Source of the DNA: CAZNHL01 sp964572965
GTDB lineage: Bacteria; Bacteroidota; Bacteroidia; Cytophagales; UBA9547
Direction of reading: 5' to 3'
DNA length: 64,000 nucleotides
Assembly: GCA_964572965.1 (NCBI GenBank)
Contig: CAZNHL010000003.1
Coordinates: forward strand, 1-64,000
Shown here in pieces: positions 53,651 through 62,961 of the stretch. Positions within the stretch are counted from its first letter, which is position 1; each line of letters starts with the position of its first letter. The notes under the pieces are model-generated. The model was not told where the DNA came from and ran no database searches. It saw nothing but the letters and a program-made list of their open reading frames with translations. The translations under genes were made by a program, and so were the position numbers.

Positions 53651-55288
53651 ATGAAACGACCCGCTATTCTTGTATTCCTTTTATTAGTCTTATGCTTTCA
53701 GGCTTTTTCACAAGTTTCTAAACTTACCTATTCAGAAGATTTCCCTGAACATAATGGCGCTTCTTTTATAAAACTACTCAAGAATGGAAATACTTTGCTA
53801 TTGCAATGGAAAGAGGGAAGCTATATCAGCAAGATATATAATACTGAAAAGAAAAAAATCATTGAAGTAACGCAGGAAGTAACAGGCTTAGAGGGATCCT
53901 TCTTCATGCATGATGTTAAAGCGGTTTTAGAGCTTAATAACAATGAAATTGTTATATTTTTAGTGGCTGCTCCTAAGAGAAAAGTAGGCAGAGTGCCTGT
54001 TTTAATCCGTATTATTATTGACTCCCAAACCGGAAAGCTAAAAAAGTCGGAACAGATTTTCGAACAGGAGCCATTACCATCAGGAGCCGGGTATGCACTT
54101 GCATTTGGAGGTGTTGGAGCACCTGATTTCTGTATCAAGAAAGACCCTTTCAGCAATTACTATGCACTTGCTGTTCTGCGCACTTTCGCTAAAGAAATGA
54201 AAGACAGGATTCAGATCATTCACTATGATCCTGCACACACAGAAATCTCAAATACTTACTTAAAGATACCTGAAGGTTTTAATCAGATTGCATTCAGAGA
54301 TTTTGTGGTAAAAGGAGATAAATATGTAATTATGGTCACAGAGCCGTTTGTAAGAGAACACCACAGTGACGGAAATAAAATCTGGGTTTCTAAACTTACA
54401 AAAGGAAGTAAAGAATTTACCACGAAAGAATTCAAGTACGAACGCGTTTTTGATGAAGCTTTGTGCACACTGGACCAAGAACCGCAGTCGGATAACATCT
54501 CTGCTGTCATGAGAATTTTACTCCCATCTACTCCCAAACAAAAAAATACAAGAATGTACGACGTTGGCATTTTGCCTATTAACGGCGAAAAGTTTGAGCT
54601 CGGGAAACTGACGCCAGTCAACTACGAAAAAGTATCAGCGCAGTACGCTACCTCAGTGAGTCAGACGAAAAACCCTGAACCATACAATGCATTGGTTCAG
54701 GATTACTTATCAGATCAGGCAGGAAACAGAATCGTACTTTCTGAAAAAACAGAAATGATTACTGATTCACAAGGACTAAGCACCTGGCCTAGGCTGAGTG
54801 ATATTGGTATTACAGCTGTTGGTAAAGATGGTAAAGAAGCATACGGCTTACATATTCCATATATAGCTTTTGTCAGAAGGAACGTAAATTCGATGATCTA
54901 CTACCCTTACCGCTACAGTATTAATTATGGAACTTATACCAATTATACACTAGGTCCCGGATTTGTTGAACTGGTTGCTGGCAAGAAATTCAATTACGTA
55001 TTCCTTAACGATACACAGAAAAACAGAGAGAAAACAATCAGCGATAAAATGACTGTTATTAACTCCTTTTCAAATTTGAACAGCTATTACTACAAAATTG
55101 ATAATAAGACAGGTGTCGTTACAAATGGCTTTTTGTTCGGAACTCCCGAAGGTGCTGAAACTACGAGGATTTGTTTCTTCGATAAGAGCGCATTTAATGC
55201 AGAAACCGGTGAGTTTGCCGCTGTTTACCTTGACATCAACCCAAAAGGGAAAAAACATAGTGGTATTGTATGGTTCAAGCTGGATTAA
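53651..55288 (+). CDS. Secreted protein of unknown function
   Basis: The 545-residue product has a signal peptide (AILVFLLLVLCFQAFSQ, cleavage near residue 21) and a mature chain of about 525 residues rich in beta strands with no membrane segment. It contains repeated K-x-D-x-Y/V-I-M and F-x-Y-x-R-V-F-x patterns suggestive of a beta-propeller, but no family motif I can name. It has its own transcription unit between two terminator/repeat regions. The C-terminus KHSGIVWFKLD ends without a T9SS sorting domain. Confidence 0.7.
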   Translation: MKRPAILVFLLLVLCFQAFSQVSKLTYSEDFPEHNGASFIKLLKNGNTLLLQWKEGSYISKIYNTEKKKIIEVTQEVTGLEGSFFMHDVKAVLELNNNEIVIFLVAAPKRKVGRVPVLIRIIIDSQTGKLKKSEQIFEQEPLPSGAGYALAFGGVGAPDFCIKKDPFSNYYALAVLRTFAKEMKDRIQIIHYDPAHTEISNTYLKIPEGFNQIAFRDFVVKGDKYVIMVTEPFVREHHSDGNKIWVSKLTKGSKEFTTKEFKYERVFDEALCTLDQEPQSDNISAVMRILLPSTPKQKNTRMYDVGILPINGEKFELGKLTPVNYEKVSAQYATSVSQTKNPEPYNALVQDYLSDQAGNRIVLSEKTEMITDSQGLSTWPRLSDIGITAVGKDGKEAYGLHIPYIAFVRRNVNSMIYYPYRYSINYGTYTNYTLGPGFVELVAGKKFNYVFLNDTQKNREKTISDKMTVINSFSNLNSYYYKIDNKTGVVTNGFLFGTPEGAETTRICFFDKSAFNAETGEFAAVYLDINPKGKKHSGIVWFKLD

Positions 55289-55714
55289 TATTTTGGGCTC
55301 TACTCTAAAGTTTGAGTGTCAGGTCTTATAATTTGAATTACCTGGTCTACAACTTGATTGCTGTTGAACCCTCCAAGGCTTTAGTACTTAATAACCAGAT
55401 GTTTTGTACAACCATTTACTCCTTGGAGGGTTGAAAACAGTTAAACTTTAGACTATAGTTATTTGAATTTGGTACAGAATCCGAAGGATTCAGATTTCTT
55501 ATTTTTACTTCACCAAGCTTGTGCATAACGGTTTTGAATATCAAATAGCTTTTAATTTTGACGGATGTTGTCTTGGGTCAAAAAGTGTAACTGTAGTCCT
55601 TGTTAAATTTGTAATAAACCACAGTTTGTTTGGAGAGAACTGATTTGCGAAATTCTGCCTTATCTGCGGGAGAAACTTAAGAAGATTCATAGAAGCGGAT
55701 AGCTATTTACAAAT
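55289..55714. other. Intergenic region, 426 bp, with inverted repeat
   Basis: No gene was found between two convergent genes. It carries a perfect 12-base inverted repeat (55367-55378 and 55421-55432) and, near 55650-55706, a degenerate dispersed repeat related to sequences at about 950-990 and 11160-11195. Confidence 0.6.
55367..55432. repeat. Perfect 12-bp inverted repeat (AACCCTCCAAGG type)
   Basis: AACCCTCCAAGG at 55367-55378 and CCTTGGAGGGTT at 55421-55432 form a perfect stem separated by 42 bases. This wording matches a family of palindromic intergenic repeats seen in several Bacteroidetes genomes. Confidence 0.75.
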
Positions 55715-57307
55715 CTACTTAATCTTTACCCAGTCAACCACGCCAACTTTTGCAGACCAACGGTCGTGAGCTATTTGAAGTTGCTTTACTTTTTCGGGAT
55801 ACTTTAAAGCAAGGTTATTTGTTTCAGATCTGTCGGTGCTCAAGTCATAAAGCTCCCATTGATTTATATCCAGCTCATAAACCAGTTTCCATTTTCCAGC
55901 CCTCACAGCTTTGTTGCCTTCGTGCTCCCAGTATAAAGTATCATTTGCAATACTCGCATTCGTTTTTAAGTTTTTTACAAGGCTGATTCCTTCTAAGGGT
56001 TTTATCGTTGTTCCGTTGAAAGTCTGCGGGTATTTTACCCCTGCCAGTTCTAGGCAGGTAGGCATAATGTTGATGATATGCCCGATGGCATTGTTGAGCT
56101 GACCGGGTTTGATTACGCCCGGATAGTAAGCAATGAAAGGAGTTGCAATACCGCCTTCGTGCATATTTTTTTTAAAAGTAGCAAAAGGTGTATTGCTGAC
56201 ATTACCCCAGTTTTTCTGATAACTATCAATATTGTCGCCGGTTCCCTGCTTACCGTTTCTCTGAATCACATGGCCGTCTTTCTGTACTTCGTCACCGCTG
56301 CCGCCATTGTCAGATACAAAAATGACAAGCGTGTTTTTGCTTTCACCTGTTTCTTCCAGTTTCTTTAAGATCTCTCCGATCCCCTGATCCATTCTGTAAA
56401 TCATGGCTGCATAAATAGCCATGCGCATAGCCCACATGCCTTTTTCATTTTCAGGAATACTGTTCCATGCAGGAATTTTCTCATTCCTTGCTGTAAGCCT
56501 GGTTTCTTTAGGAATGATTCCCTGTCTGATCAGTTTCTGAAAACGTTCTTCCCGAATCTTGTCCCATCCTTTCAGGTATTTTCCCCTGAATAGTTCAATG
56601 TCTTTTTCCAAAGCCTGAATAGGCCAGTGAGGAGCTGTATAGGTTACATAAAGGAAGAAAGGATTCTGGTTGTTTTTTTGAGCTTCAATAGCGTCAACAG
56701 CAAAGTCGGTAATTTGCTGTGTCAGATAGTAAGAAGTATCGCGTTTGATTTCACGATCTCCTTCCATGAATGTGACAGTTCGCCCGTCGTTGTACAGCGG
56801 TCCGTTTTTGAAGTAACTGCTGCCATTATTCAGCATGCAAAAAGACTTATCAAAACCACGGTTATAAGCCAGTGCAGAAGGTTTGGTGCCAACATGCCAT
56901 TTGCCCGAAGTAATGGTGTGGTAGCCTGATTTTTGCAGCAACTGGCTAATTGTTACAGAACTATCGCTGAGATAGCCCTGATAAGCCGGAGAGCCTTTGT
57001 CCTGGATCATATCACCTATGCCGGCCTGGTGTGGGTATAAGCCTGTAAGTAAAGCAGCACGCGAGGGACAGCAGCGTCCTGCATTATAAAAATGGGTCAT
57101 ACGCATACCCTGAGCAGCCAGGCGATCAAGATTCGGAGTCGGTATTTCAGAACCATAGCAACTCAGGTCAGAAAAGCCTAAATCATCAGCGAGGATCACT
57201 ATAATATTAGGGCGTTTGTCTTTTGTTTCTTTGCTTTCCCCATAAAGCAAACTGCCTCCTGCGAAAAGGAGTAGTGTCAATGGCAGCCAAGCCATATTTT
57301 TTTTCAT
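55715..57307 (-). CDS. Arylsulfatase-family hydrolase, secreted
   Basis: The 530-residue product has a signal peptide (MKKNMAWLPLTLLLFAGGSL) and the sulfatase landmarks PNIIVILADDLGFSDLSC with metal-binding D41 and D42, and the formylglycine site AGRCCPSRAALLTG (C79 in C-x-P-S-R). KWHVGTKP, FVSDNGGSG and HEGGIATPFIAYYPG complete the active site. C79 must be converted to formylglycine by a maturase, which is not in the window. The sequence plan belongs to a large bacterial sulfatase family acting on sulfated sugars or esters. Its own terminator-flanked unit follows the DnaJ operon. Confidence 0.93.
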   Translation of the reverse strand: MKKNMAWLPLTLLLFAGGSLLYGESKETKDKRPNIIVILADDLGFSDLSCYGSEIPTPNLDRLAAQGMRMTHFYNAGRCCPSRAALLTGLYPHQAGIGDMIQDKGSPAYQGYLSDSSVTISQLLQKSGYHTITSGKWHVGTKPSALAYNRGFDKSFCMLNNGSSYFKNGPLYNDGRTVTFMEGDREIKRDTSYYLTQQITDFAVDAIEAQKNNQNPFFLYVTYTAPHWPIQALEKDIELFRGKYLKGWDKIREERFQKLIRQGIIPKETRLTARNEKIPAWNSIPENEKGMWAMRMAIYAAMIYRMDQGIGEILKKLEETGESKNTLVIFVSDNGGSGDEVQKDGHVIQRNGKQGTGDNIDSYQKNWGNVSNTPFATFKKNMHEGGIATPFIAYYPGVIKPGQLNNAIGHIINIMPTCLELAGVKYPQTFNGTTIKPLEGISLVKNLKTNASIANDTLYWEHEGNKAVRAGKWKLVYELDINQWELYDLSTDRSETNNLALKYPEKVKQLQIAHDRWSAKVGVVDWVKIK

Positions 57308-57329
57308 ATTGTCCGGTAAATTAAAAACA

Positions 57330-57362
57330 AAAAAGCCTGCGGACAGGGGGATCCACAGGCTT
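57330..57362 (-). terminator. Rho-independent terminator after dnaJ
   Basis: AAGCCTGCGGA and TCCACAGGCTT pair with one mismatch. On the minus strand the stem is followed by a long T-run. It ends the grpE-dnaJ operon before the sulfatase gene. Confidence 0.8.
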
Positions 57363-57383
57363 CAAATGTATTAAAATATTAGT

Positions 57384-58532
57384 TTAAAACATGTCCTTCA
57401 TGCGCTGAAAGAAACTTCTTTCCTGCTTGTTAGGCTTTGGTGCAAAGTTTGGAGCATCTCTTAGTTTTTCGAGAATTTCCTTCTCTTCTGCACTCAGGTG
57501 TTTAGGTGTCCACACATTTACATGTATTAACTGATCACCTTTTTCATAGCCATTAATATCTCTAATACCTTTATCTTTCAGGCGCAGTACGCGACCGCTT
57601 TGAGTACCGGCGTCAACTTTGATTTTAACTTTTCCGTCAATAGTAGGCACTTCAACTTGTGTACCTAAAGCAGCATCGGCAAAGTTGACAAACAAGTCGT
57701 AGTGAATATTAATGCCTTCGCGTTTCAGGAATTCATCTTCTTCCTCTTCAATAAGGATAATCAGGTCACCTGCAATACCCCCTCTTTGAGGTACGTTTCC
57801 TTTACCGCTCATGCTTAACTGCATGCCATCAACAACACCGGCAGGCACTTTGATCGGAATTACTTCCTCCTGTTCAACGCGGCCTTCTCCATGACAGGTA
57901 TCGCAACGTTCTGTAATCACTTTTCCTTCTCCATGGCAATGCGGGCAGGTTGCCGCGCTTACCATTTGGCCAAGCATGGTGTTTACTACCTTTCTTACCT
58001 GGCCAGAACCGCCGCAATGGCTACATGACTGAACTGCTGTGCCGTTTTTAGCGCCGTTACCGTTACAGGTTCCGCAGCTTACAAAACGTTTTACTTTAAT
58101 TTTTTTCTCAACACCATTTGCTATTTCCTGTAGATTGAGTTTTAGCTTGATGCGAAGATTTGAACCTCTTCTGCGACCGGCACCGCCTTGTCCTCCGCCA
58201 CCTCCGAAGAAGCTTCCGAAAGGACTTCCGTCACCACCGAAGATATCTCCGAATTGAGAGAAAATATCTTCCATATTCATGTGCTGACCACCGCCGCCAA
58301 AGCCACCGCCCATACCTGCATGGCCATACTGGTCATAGCGTTGTTTTTTATCTGCACTTGAAAGCACTTCATAAGCTTCTGCAGCTTCTTTAAAATGCTC
58401 TTCGGCTTCAGGGTTATCCGGGTTTTTGTCCGGATGGTACTTAATGGCCATCTTACGATAAGCCTTTTTTATCTCTTCAGCTGAAGCTCCCTTGGAAACA
58501 CCAAGTATCTCGTAATAATCTCTCTTTGCCAT
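57384..58532 (-). CDS. dnaJ: Chaperone DnaJ (Hsp40)
   Basis: From the ATG at 58530-58532 the product is 382 residues. It has the J domain with the HPD motif (YHPDKNPDNPEAEE), a Gly/Phe-rich linker, a zinc-finger region with four CxxCxGxG repeats (CGTCNGNG, CSHCGGSG, CPHCHGEG, CDTCHGEG), and the C-terminal substrate domain. It works with DnaK and GrpE in protein folding. It starts two bases after grpE ends. DnaK is elsewhere. Confidence 0.96.
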   Translation of the reverse strand: MAKRDYYEILGVSKGASAEEIKKAYRKMAIKYHPDKNPDNPEAEEHFKEAAEAYEVLSSADKKQRYDQYGHAGMGGGFGGGGQHMNMEDIFSQFGDIFGGDGSPFGSFFGGGGGQGGAGRRRGSNLRIKLKLNLQEIANGVEKKIKVKRFVSCGTCNGNGAKNGTAVQSCSHCGGSGQVRKVVNTMLGQMVSAATCPHCHGEGKVITERCDTCHGEGRVEQEEVIPIKVPAGVVDGMQLSMSGKGNVPQRGGIAGDLIILIEEEEDEFLKREGINIHYDLFVNFADAALGTQVEVPTIDGKVKIKVDAGTQSGRVLRLKDKGIRDINGYEKGDQLIHVNVWTPKHLSAEEKEILEKLRDAPNFAPKPNKQERSFFQRMKDMF

Positions 58533-58533
58533 T

Positions 58534-59103
58534 TTATGCGCCAATTACCACCTTCGCAAATCTTACTACTTTGTCCTGAAGGAAATATCCTTTCTCAACT
58601 TCATCAATCACTTTCCCTTTCAAGTCAGCACTTGGAGCCGGAATCTGCGTGATGGCTTCCTGGAATTCAGAATCAAACGGCTGACCAACACAATCCATTG
58701 GTTTAAGACCTTTTTGTTCCAATACTTTGAATAGCTTGTTATAAATAAGCGCTACACCTTCTTTGATAGCGCCAATGTCAGCAGAGCCTTTATCAATAGC
58801 GCCTTGTGCTCTCTGAAAATCGTCAATTACAGGAAGCAGATCTTTTATCAGATCAGCAGAAGCCGTTTGTGTCAGGTCAAGTTTTTCCTTAGCCGTACGG
58901 CGACGGAAATTGTCGAACTCAGAATACATTCTCAAAAATTTGTCCTTCTGCTCTGCTAATTCCGCTTTAACCTGGCTCAATTCATCCAAAGATTCAGCTA
59001 CATCTGTTGCCTCTTCTTCCTGAGGGAGCTTTTCATTTGAATTTTCTCCTGTTCCGGTAGTATCCAACTCGTTTTCCGGATTAATATTCTGATCGTTATT
59101 CAT
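58534..59103 (-). CDS. grpE: Nucleotide exchange factor GrpE
   Basis: Taking the ATG at 59101-59103, the product is 189 residues; the longer frame upstream adds a hydrophobic tail not found in GrpE proteins. It has an acidic disordered N-terminus, a long coiled coil (AELAEQKDKFLRMYSEFDNFRRR) and the C-terminal beta domain ending VVIGA. It releases ADP from DnaK. The stop lies one base before the dnaJ start, so the two are coupled. Confidence 0.93.
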   Translation of the reverse strand: MNNDQNINPENELDTTGTGENSNEKLPQEEEATDVAESLDELSQVKAELAEQKDKFLRMYSEFDNFRRRTAKEKLDLTQTASADLIKDLLPVIDDFQRAQGAIDKGSADIGAIKEGVALIYNKLFKVLEQKGLKPMDCVGQPFDSEFQEAITQIPAPSADLKGKVIDEVEKGYFLQDKVVRFAKVVIGA

Positions 59104-59232
59104 AAAGCTATCGCTTGAAATTATTTCTTCTTTTTTGAAAAAAGCAGTAACAAATATACTGCTAAAAAAGGTAAACAAGAATTTTGCCAATCTAAAAATG
59201 GTGACAAGTTGGCAGGGCGCTGCCTGTTACGC

Positions 59233-59289
59233 GTTACTGGTTACGAGTTTTGCATTTTAACACTTAACTTGCAAGTCGTAACTAGTAAC
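59233..59289. repeat. Long imperfect inverted repeat in the leader of a small gene
   Basis: GTTACTGGTTACGAGTTTTGC at 59233-59253 is complementary, with a two-base bulge and one or two mismatches, to GCAAGTCGTAACTAGTAAC at 59271-59289. The hairpin ends six bases before the ATG of the 97-residue gene, so it could influence its translation. The word style is like other low-complexity repeats of the window. Confidence 0.6.
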
Positions 59290-59295
59290 ATATTC

Positions 59296-59589
59296 ATGAA
59301 CGAACTTGTACAGGCAATTTCCGGCGCACTAACATTAAAAGTTAAAAAAAGTACTGATGAGGCACAGCTACAGGCGCTGGTTGCCGGAAAGTTACTGGAA
59401 ATGCTGCGTAAAAGTCCGGACAAGGTATTCCAGCTCCTTTATCGCCTTGATGTAAATGAAGAAAAAGCTCGTTTAGTGTTTAAAAGAATGAATGATGAAG
59501 ATATTGCGGAAGGCCTGTCTGAGTTGATCATTGCAAGAGAAAAACAGAAAATAGAGATCCGTAAGAAATACAGTACAGGAAATATATAA
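59296..59589 (+). CDS. Small conserved hypothetical protein
   Basis: The best start is the ATG at 59296, giving 97 residues (MNELVQAISGALTLKVKKST...). A longer frame to 59209 adds a leader peptide that reads through a hairpin. The protein is helical and charged, with SPDKVFQLLYRLDVNEEKARLVF and ELIIAREKQKIEIRKKYS, and no signal or membrane segment. I recall similar small proteins near flippase genes in Cytophagales, but no function. It precedes the second flippase. Confidence 0.6.
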   Translation: MNELVQAISGALTLKVKKSTDEAQLQALVAGKLLEMLRKSPDKVFQLLYRLDVNEEKARLVFKRMNDEDIAEGLSELIIAREKQKIEIRKKYSTGNI

Positions 59590-59628
59590 CCTATAGTTGA
59601 CTATCAGTTTGTTTGAACCTTCTTTTGA

Positions 59629-59686
59629 TAAACCTGTAAGGTTTTAATTGGGGAGTTAAACAATCTTTTAAACCTTAAAGGTTTTA
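59629..59686. repeat. Pair of AAACCT-type palindromic repeats
   Basis: TAAACCTGTAAGGTTTTA at 59629-59646 and TAAACCTTAAAGGTTTTA near 59669-59686 are two near-identical palindromic words. Each can form a short stem (AAACCT/AGGTTT). They resemble intergenic repeats widely scattered in Bacteroidetes. Confidence 0.6.
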
Positions 59687-59786
59687 CTTAAGCGGATAGT
59701 CATAAAAAAATATAAATTGCACTAGCTATTAAGTGTTACGGTTTCAACTATAGCACTTTTAAAACTACAGCACTTTAATACACAAT

Positions 59787-61298
59787 ATGTCATCACTCAA
59801 AAAACTCGCAAGTAATACTGCGCTTTACGGCTTAAGCACTATTGTAGGAAGGGCGCTCAATTATTTACTTGTCCCTTTCTATACGGCAGTATTTAAGCCG
59901 GAAGATTATGGTATCGTTACTGAACTGTACGCTTATATTGCATTTCTTAATATAGTGTATACCTATGGGATGGAGACAACCTATTTCAGGTTTGCAACTA
60001 AAGAACGCGGGACGGCCCAGGAAACATATAATCTTTCGCAGACGGTTTTATTGATCTCTTCCCTGCTTTTTTCAGCCATATTAATGGGGGCTTCACGAGA
60101 GATCGCTTCCGGGCTTGGCTATGAAACTCATCAGGATTATATCATCTGGCTGGCTTTGATTTTGGCTATTGATGCTATTGTGTCTATACCTTTTGCAAGA
60201 CTTCGTTTGGAAGGTAAAGCCGCATTCTTTGCTTTTGCCAAGTTGTCAAATATTGTGCTGAACATCTTTTTCAATGTGTTCTTTTTGGTGATTTGCCCTA
60301 TGGCGATCAGTGATGCCGGTTTGCAGGATTTACGTCCGCTTATCCGTAATATTTATGATCCTTCGTTGGGCGTGGGTTATGTGTTCCTTTCAAATTTACT
60401 GGCAAATGCTTTCCTGCTGATTATTTTATCCCAGTCGTTTATCAGATTTAAGTTCAACTTTAATATTCAGAAACTGAAGCCTATGATGGCTTATGCCATT
60501 CCGATTCTGTTTACGGGAATTGCGGGCATGATCAACGAAGTACTGGACAGGGTTTTGCTTAAAAACTGGCTACCGGAAGGCTTTTATGCTGGTCAGACAA
60601 ACCTTGCGGCTGTGGGTGTATATGGCGCTTGTTACAAGCTGTCTATTTTTATGACGCTCGCCATACAGGCATTTCGTTATGCGGCTGAACCTTTCTTTTT
60701 TTCAAAAGCCGAAGACAAAGACTCCCCCATTCTTTTTGCCAAGATAATGAAGTGGTTTGTAATTGTATGCCTGGTTATTTTCCTGGTAATAAGCTTAAAC
60801 CTGGATATCTTAAAATACCTGTTACGCAGTGAGGTTTACCGCCAGGGTATTATGGTGGTACCGGTATTATTGCTGGCCAACTTGTTTTTGGGGATCTATT
60901 TTAACCTTTCTGTTTGGTTTAAGTTAACAGATAAAACAATTTACGGTACCTATACGACTGTAGCAGGGGCAATACTGACAGTAGTACTTAACTGGTTGCT
61001 GATTCCATTGCTTGGCTATATGGGTTGTGCTATTTCTACATTGATCTGTTACTTCTGTATGGCTGCTGCAAATTACAGCTTAGGCAATAAACATTACCCT
61101 ATTCCATATCCGATTGTAAAAATCGGGATCTACATAACTATTGCCGTACTATTTGCGTACATTGGCCTCAGCTACGATTCAGCAGATGATTTGTCGACAT
61201 CTTTTATTATTCACTGGGTATTAATTGCGGCATTTATCTTAACAATCTTTATTTTTGAAAAAGTAATCAGAAGAGTGCCTGCTTCGCATTGGGATTAA
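59787..61298 (+). CDS. Wzx-type flippase / polysaccharide biosynthesis membrane protein
   Basis: The 503-residue product has about fourteen hydrophobic segments. N-terminal landmarks are LASNTALYGLSTIVGRALNYLLVPFYTAVFKPEDYG and later a loop with INEVLDRVLLKNWLP, the plan of MOP-superfamily Wzx/MurJ-like proteins. It is not similar in detail to the first flippase in the polysaccharide locus. It is placed before dut and a sugar nucleotidyltransferase, a Cytophagales arrangement, so it may export a different lipid-linked glycan. Substrate is unknown. Confidence 0.88.
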   Translation: MSSLKKLASNTALYGLSTIVGRALNYLLVPFYTAVFKPEDYGIVTELYAYIAFLNIVYTYGMETTYFRFATKERGTAQETYNLSQTVLLISSLLFSAILMGASREIASGLGYETHQDYIIWLALILAIDAIVSIPFARLRLEGKAAFFAFAKLSNIVLNIFFNVFFLVICPMAISDAGLQDLRPLIRNIYDPSLGVGYVFLSNLLANAFLLIILSQSFIRFKFNFNIQKLKPMMAYAIPILFTGIAGMINEVLDRVLLKNWLPEGFYAGQTNLAAVGVYGACYKLSIFMTLAIQAFRYAAEPFFFSKAEDKDSPILFAKIMKWFVIVCLVIFLVISLNLDILKYLLRSEVYRQGIMVVPVLLLANLFLGIYFNLSVWFKLTDKTIYGTYTTVAGAILTVVLNWLLIPLLGYMGCAISTLICYFCMAAANYSLGNKHYPIPYPIVKIGIYITIAVLFAYIGLSYDSADDLSTSFIIHWVLIAAFILTIFIFEKVIRRVPASHWD

Positions 61299-61330
61299 CC
61301 TCTTTGAATTATATAATAAGTTTTTATAGC

Positions 61331-61765
61331 ATGAAAGTACGTATCATCAATCAATCTCAGCATCCGCTGCCTGCCTATCAGACTGTATTGTCAGCAGGTA
61401 TGGATTTGAGAGCCAATTTACTTGCTCCCATTACTATAAAACCCTTTGAAAGACAGTTGATCTCAACCGGTCTTTTTCTGGAACTCCCTCAGGGGTATGA
61501 AGCGCAAATCCGTCCACGTAGTGGGTTGGCCTATAAATATGGTGTTACCGTTTTGAATAGTCCGGGAACAATTGATGCCGATTATAGAGGGGAAGTAAAA
61601 GTATTATTAGTAAATTTATCAGACAAAGCGTTTGATATCGAAGATGGAGAACGTATTGCGCAAATGGTAATTGCCAGATATGAGCAAGTTGAATTAGTAG
61701 AAGTAGAAGCGCTGACAGAGACACTTCGGGGTGAAGGAGGATTCGGTAGTTCAGGCACAAAATAA
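61331..61765 (+). CDS. dut: dUTP diphosphatase
   Basis: This 144-residue trimeric enzyme hydrolyses dUTP to dUMP. It shows the five dUTPase motifs: SAGMDLRANL, IRPRSGLAYKYG, LNSPGTIDADYRGEVKVLL, ERIAQMVI and the C-terminal GEGGFGSSG. A start at 61289 in the longer frame would add an unlikely extension that overlaps the flippase gene. It lies 32 bases after the flippase gene and 37 bases before the nucleotidyltransferase, so the three are probably one operon. Confidence 0.95.
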   Translation: MKVRIINQSQHPLPAYQTVLSAGMDLRANLLAPITIKPFERQLISTGLFLELPQGYEAQIRPRSGLAYKYGVTVLNSPGTIDADYRGEVKVLLVNLSDKAFDIEDGERIAQMVIARYEQVELVEVEALTETLRGEGGFGSSGTK

Positions 61766-61802
61766 TAAACCAACACATTATAAGTTTTTTAAATAGCTGA
61801 TT

Positions 61803-62807
61803 ATGAGAATTATTGTACCTATGGCTGGTATGGGTAAGCGTATGCGCCCTCATACTCTTACTGTACCAAAACCGCTAGTTCCTATCGCAGGCAAACCAAT
61901 TGTACAGCGTTTAGTAGAAGACATCGCAAAGGTGTGTGGAGAAAAAGTAGAAGAAGTAGCTTTTATCATTGGTAATTTTGGTAAAGATGTTGAGAAAAAG
62001 CTAATGGAAATTGCAGCATCCGTGGGTGCAAAAGGAACTATTTATTATCAGCAGGAAGCATTAGGAACAGCACATGCTATTTACTGTGCCGAGCCTTCTT
62101 TGAAAGGAAACACTGTAGTAGCTTTTGCAGATACGCTTTTCAAGGCAGACTTTAAATTAAATACAGAAGAGGAAGGTATTATCTGGGTACAAAAAGTAGA
62201 AGATCCCCGCCCTTTTGGTGTTGTAAAAATTGGTGCTGACGGCAACATTACAGATTTTGTTGAAAAGCCGGAGCATTTTGTTTCCGATCTTGCTATTATC
62301 GGTATCTACTATTTCAAAGATGGTGAGTATCTGAAAAAAGAAATCAAGCATCTTATCGATAATGATATTAGAGACAAAGGTGAATACCAAATCACCAATG
62401 CGCTTGAAAATATGAAAAACAAAGGCACTAAATTTAAGCCTGGTCAGGTAACAGAATGGTTGGATTGCGGTAATAAAGAAAGTACTGTAAATACAAACCA
62501 GCGTTATCTGGAATACATTAAAGACACGAAACTGGTAGCAGACAGCGCTAAAATTGTTAATTCTGTAATTATTCAGCCAAGTTATATTGGCGAAGGTGTT
62601 GAGATACGCAATTCTGTAGTAGGTCCGCACGTTTCATTAGGAAATAAAACAGTAGTTGACGGTTCTATTATAACTAATGCTATTGTACAGGAAAATGCTA
62701 AAGTGAAGCACGCTAATATTACAAACACTATGTTAGGTAATCATGCCGTTTATGAAGGACGTCCTGTTGACCTGAGTGTAGGTGATTTTAACGTAGTTAA
62801 AGCCTAG
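61803..62807 (+). CDS. Sugar nucleotidyltransferase with beta-helix tail
   Basis: The 334-residue enzyme has an RmlA/GlmU-type N-terminal domain (VPMAGMGKRMRPHTLTVPKP, LVPIAGKPIVQRL, ALGTAHAIYCAEPSL, VAFADTLF) and a left-handed beta-helix C-terminus (IVNSVIIQPSYIGEGVEIRNSV, NKTVVDGSIITNA). It transfers a nucleotide to a sugar 1-phosphate; glucose-1-phosphate thymidylyltransferase or a similar activity is likely. It is the donor-synthesis gene closest to the second flippase. Confidence 0.9.
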   Translation: MRIIVPMAGMGKRMRPHTLTVPKPLVPIAGKPIVQRLVEDIAKVCGEKVEEVAFIIGNFGKDVEKKLMEIAASVGAKGTIYYQQEALGTAHAIYCAEPSLKGNTVVAFADTLFKADFKLNTEEEGIIWVQKVEDPRPFGVVKIGADGNITDFVEKPEHFVSDLAIIGIYYFKDGEYLKKEIKHLIDNDIRDKGEYQITNALENMKNKGTKFKPGQVTEWLDCGNKESTVNTNQRYLEYIKDTKLVADSAKIVNSVIIQPSYIGEGVEIRNSVVGPHVSLGNKTVVDGSIITNAIVQENAKVKHANITNTMLGNHAVYEGRPVDLSVGDFNVVKA

Positions 62808-62828
62808 TTTTCTCTTAAATTATATTGC

Positions 62829-62880
62829 TTTGCGTGGGTGATGTTTATTCGTAGACATTTCGCCCACGCAATGGTTTTTT
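62829..62880 (+). terminator. Probable rho-independent terminator after the nucleotidyltransferase
   Basis: TTGCGTGGG near 62830-62838 pairs with CCCACGCAA near 62863-62871, followed by a T-run. The loop is about 24 bases, longer than usual. Confidence 0.6.
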
Positions 62881-62961
62881 ATTACACAAAATATTTATTT
62901 CTGGTTTTGGTCCCCTGAAAGTAGAAATTAAGGAATCAGATTACCTTTTAAGTAAAACACA

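Noticed and set aside
59104..59190. N-terminal hydrophobic extension of GrpE
   Set aside because: GrpE is a soluble cytosolic protein and the ATG at 59103 gives a normal length.
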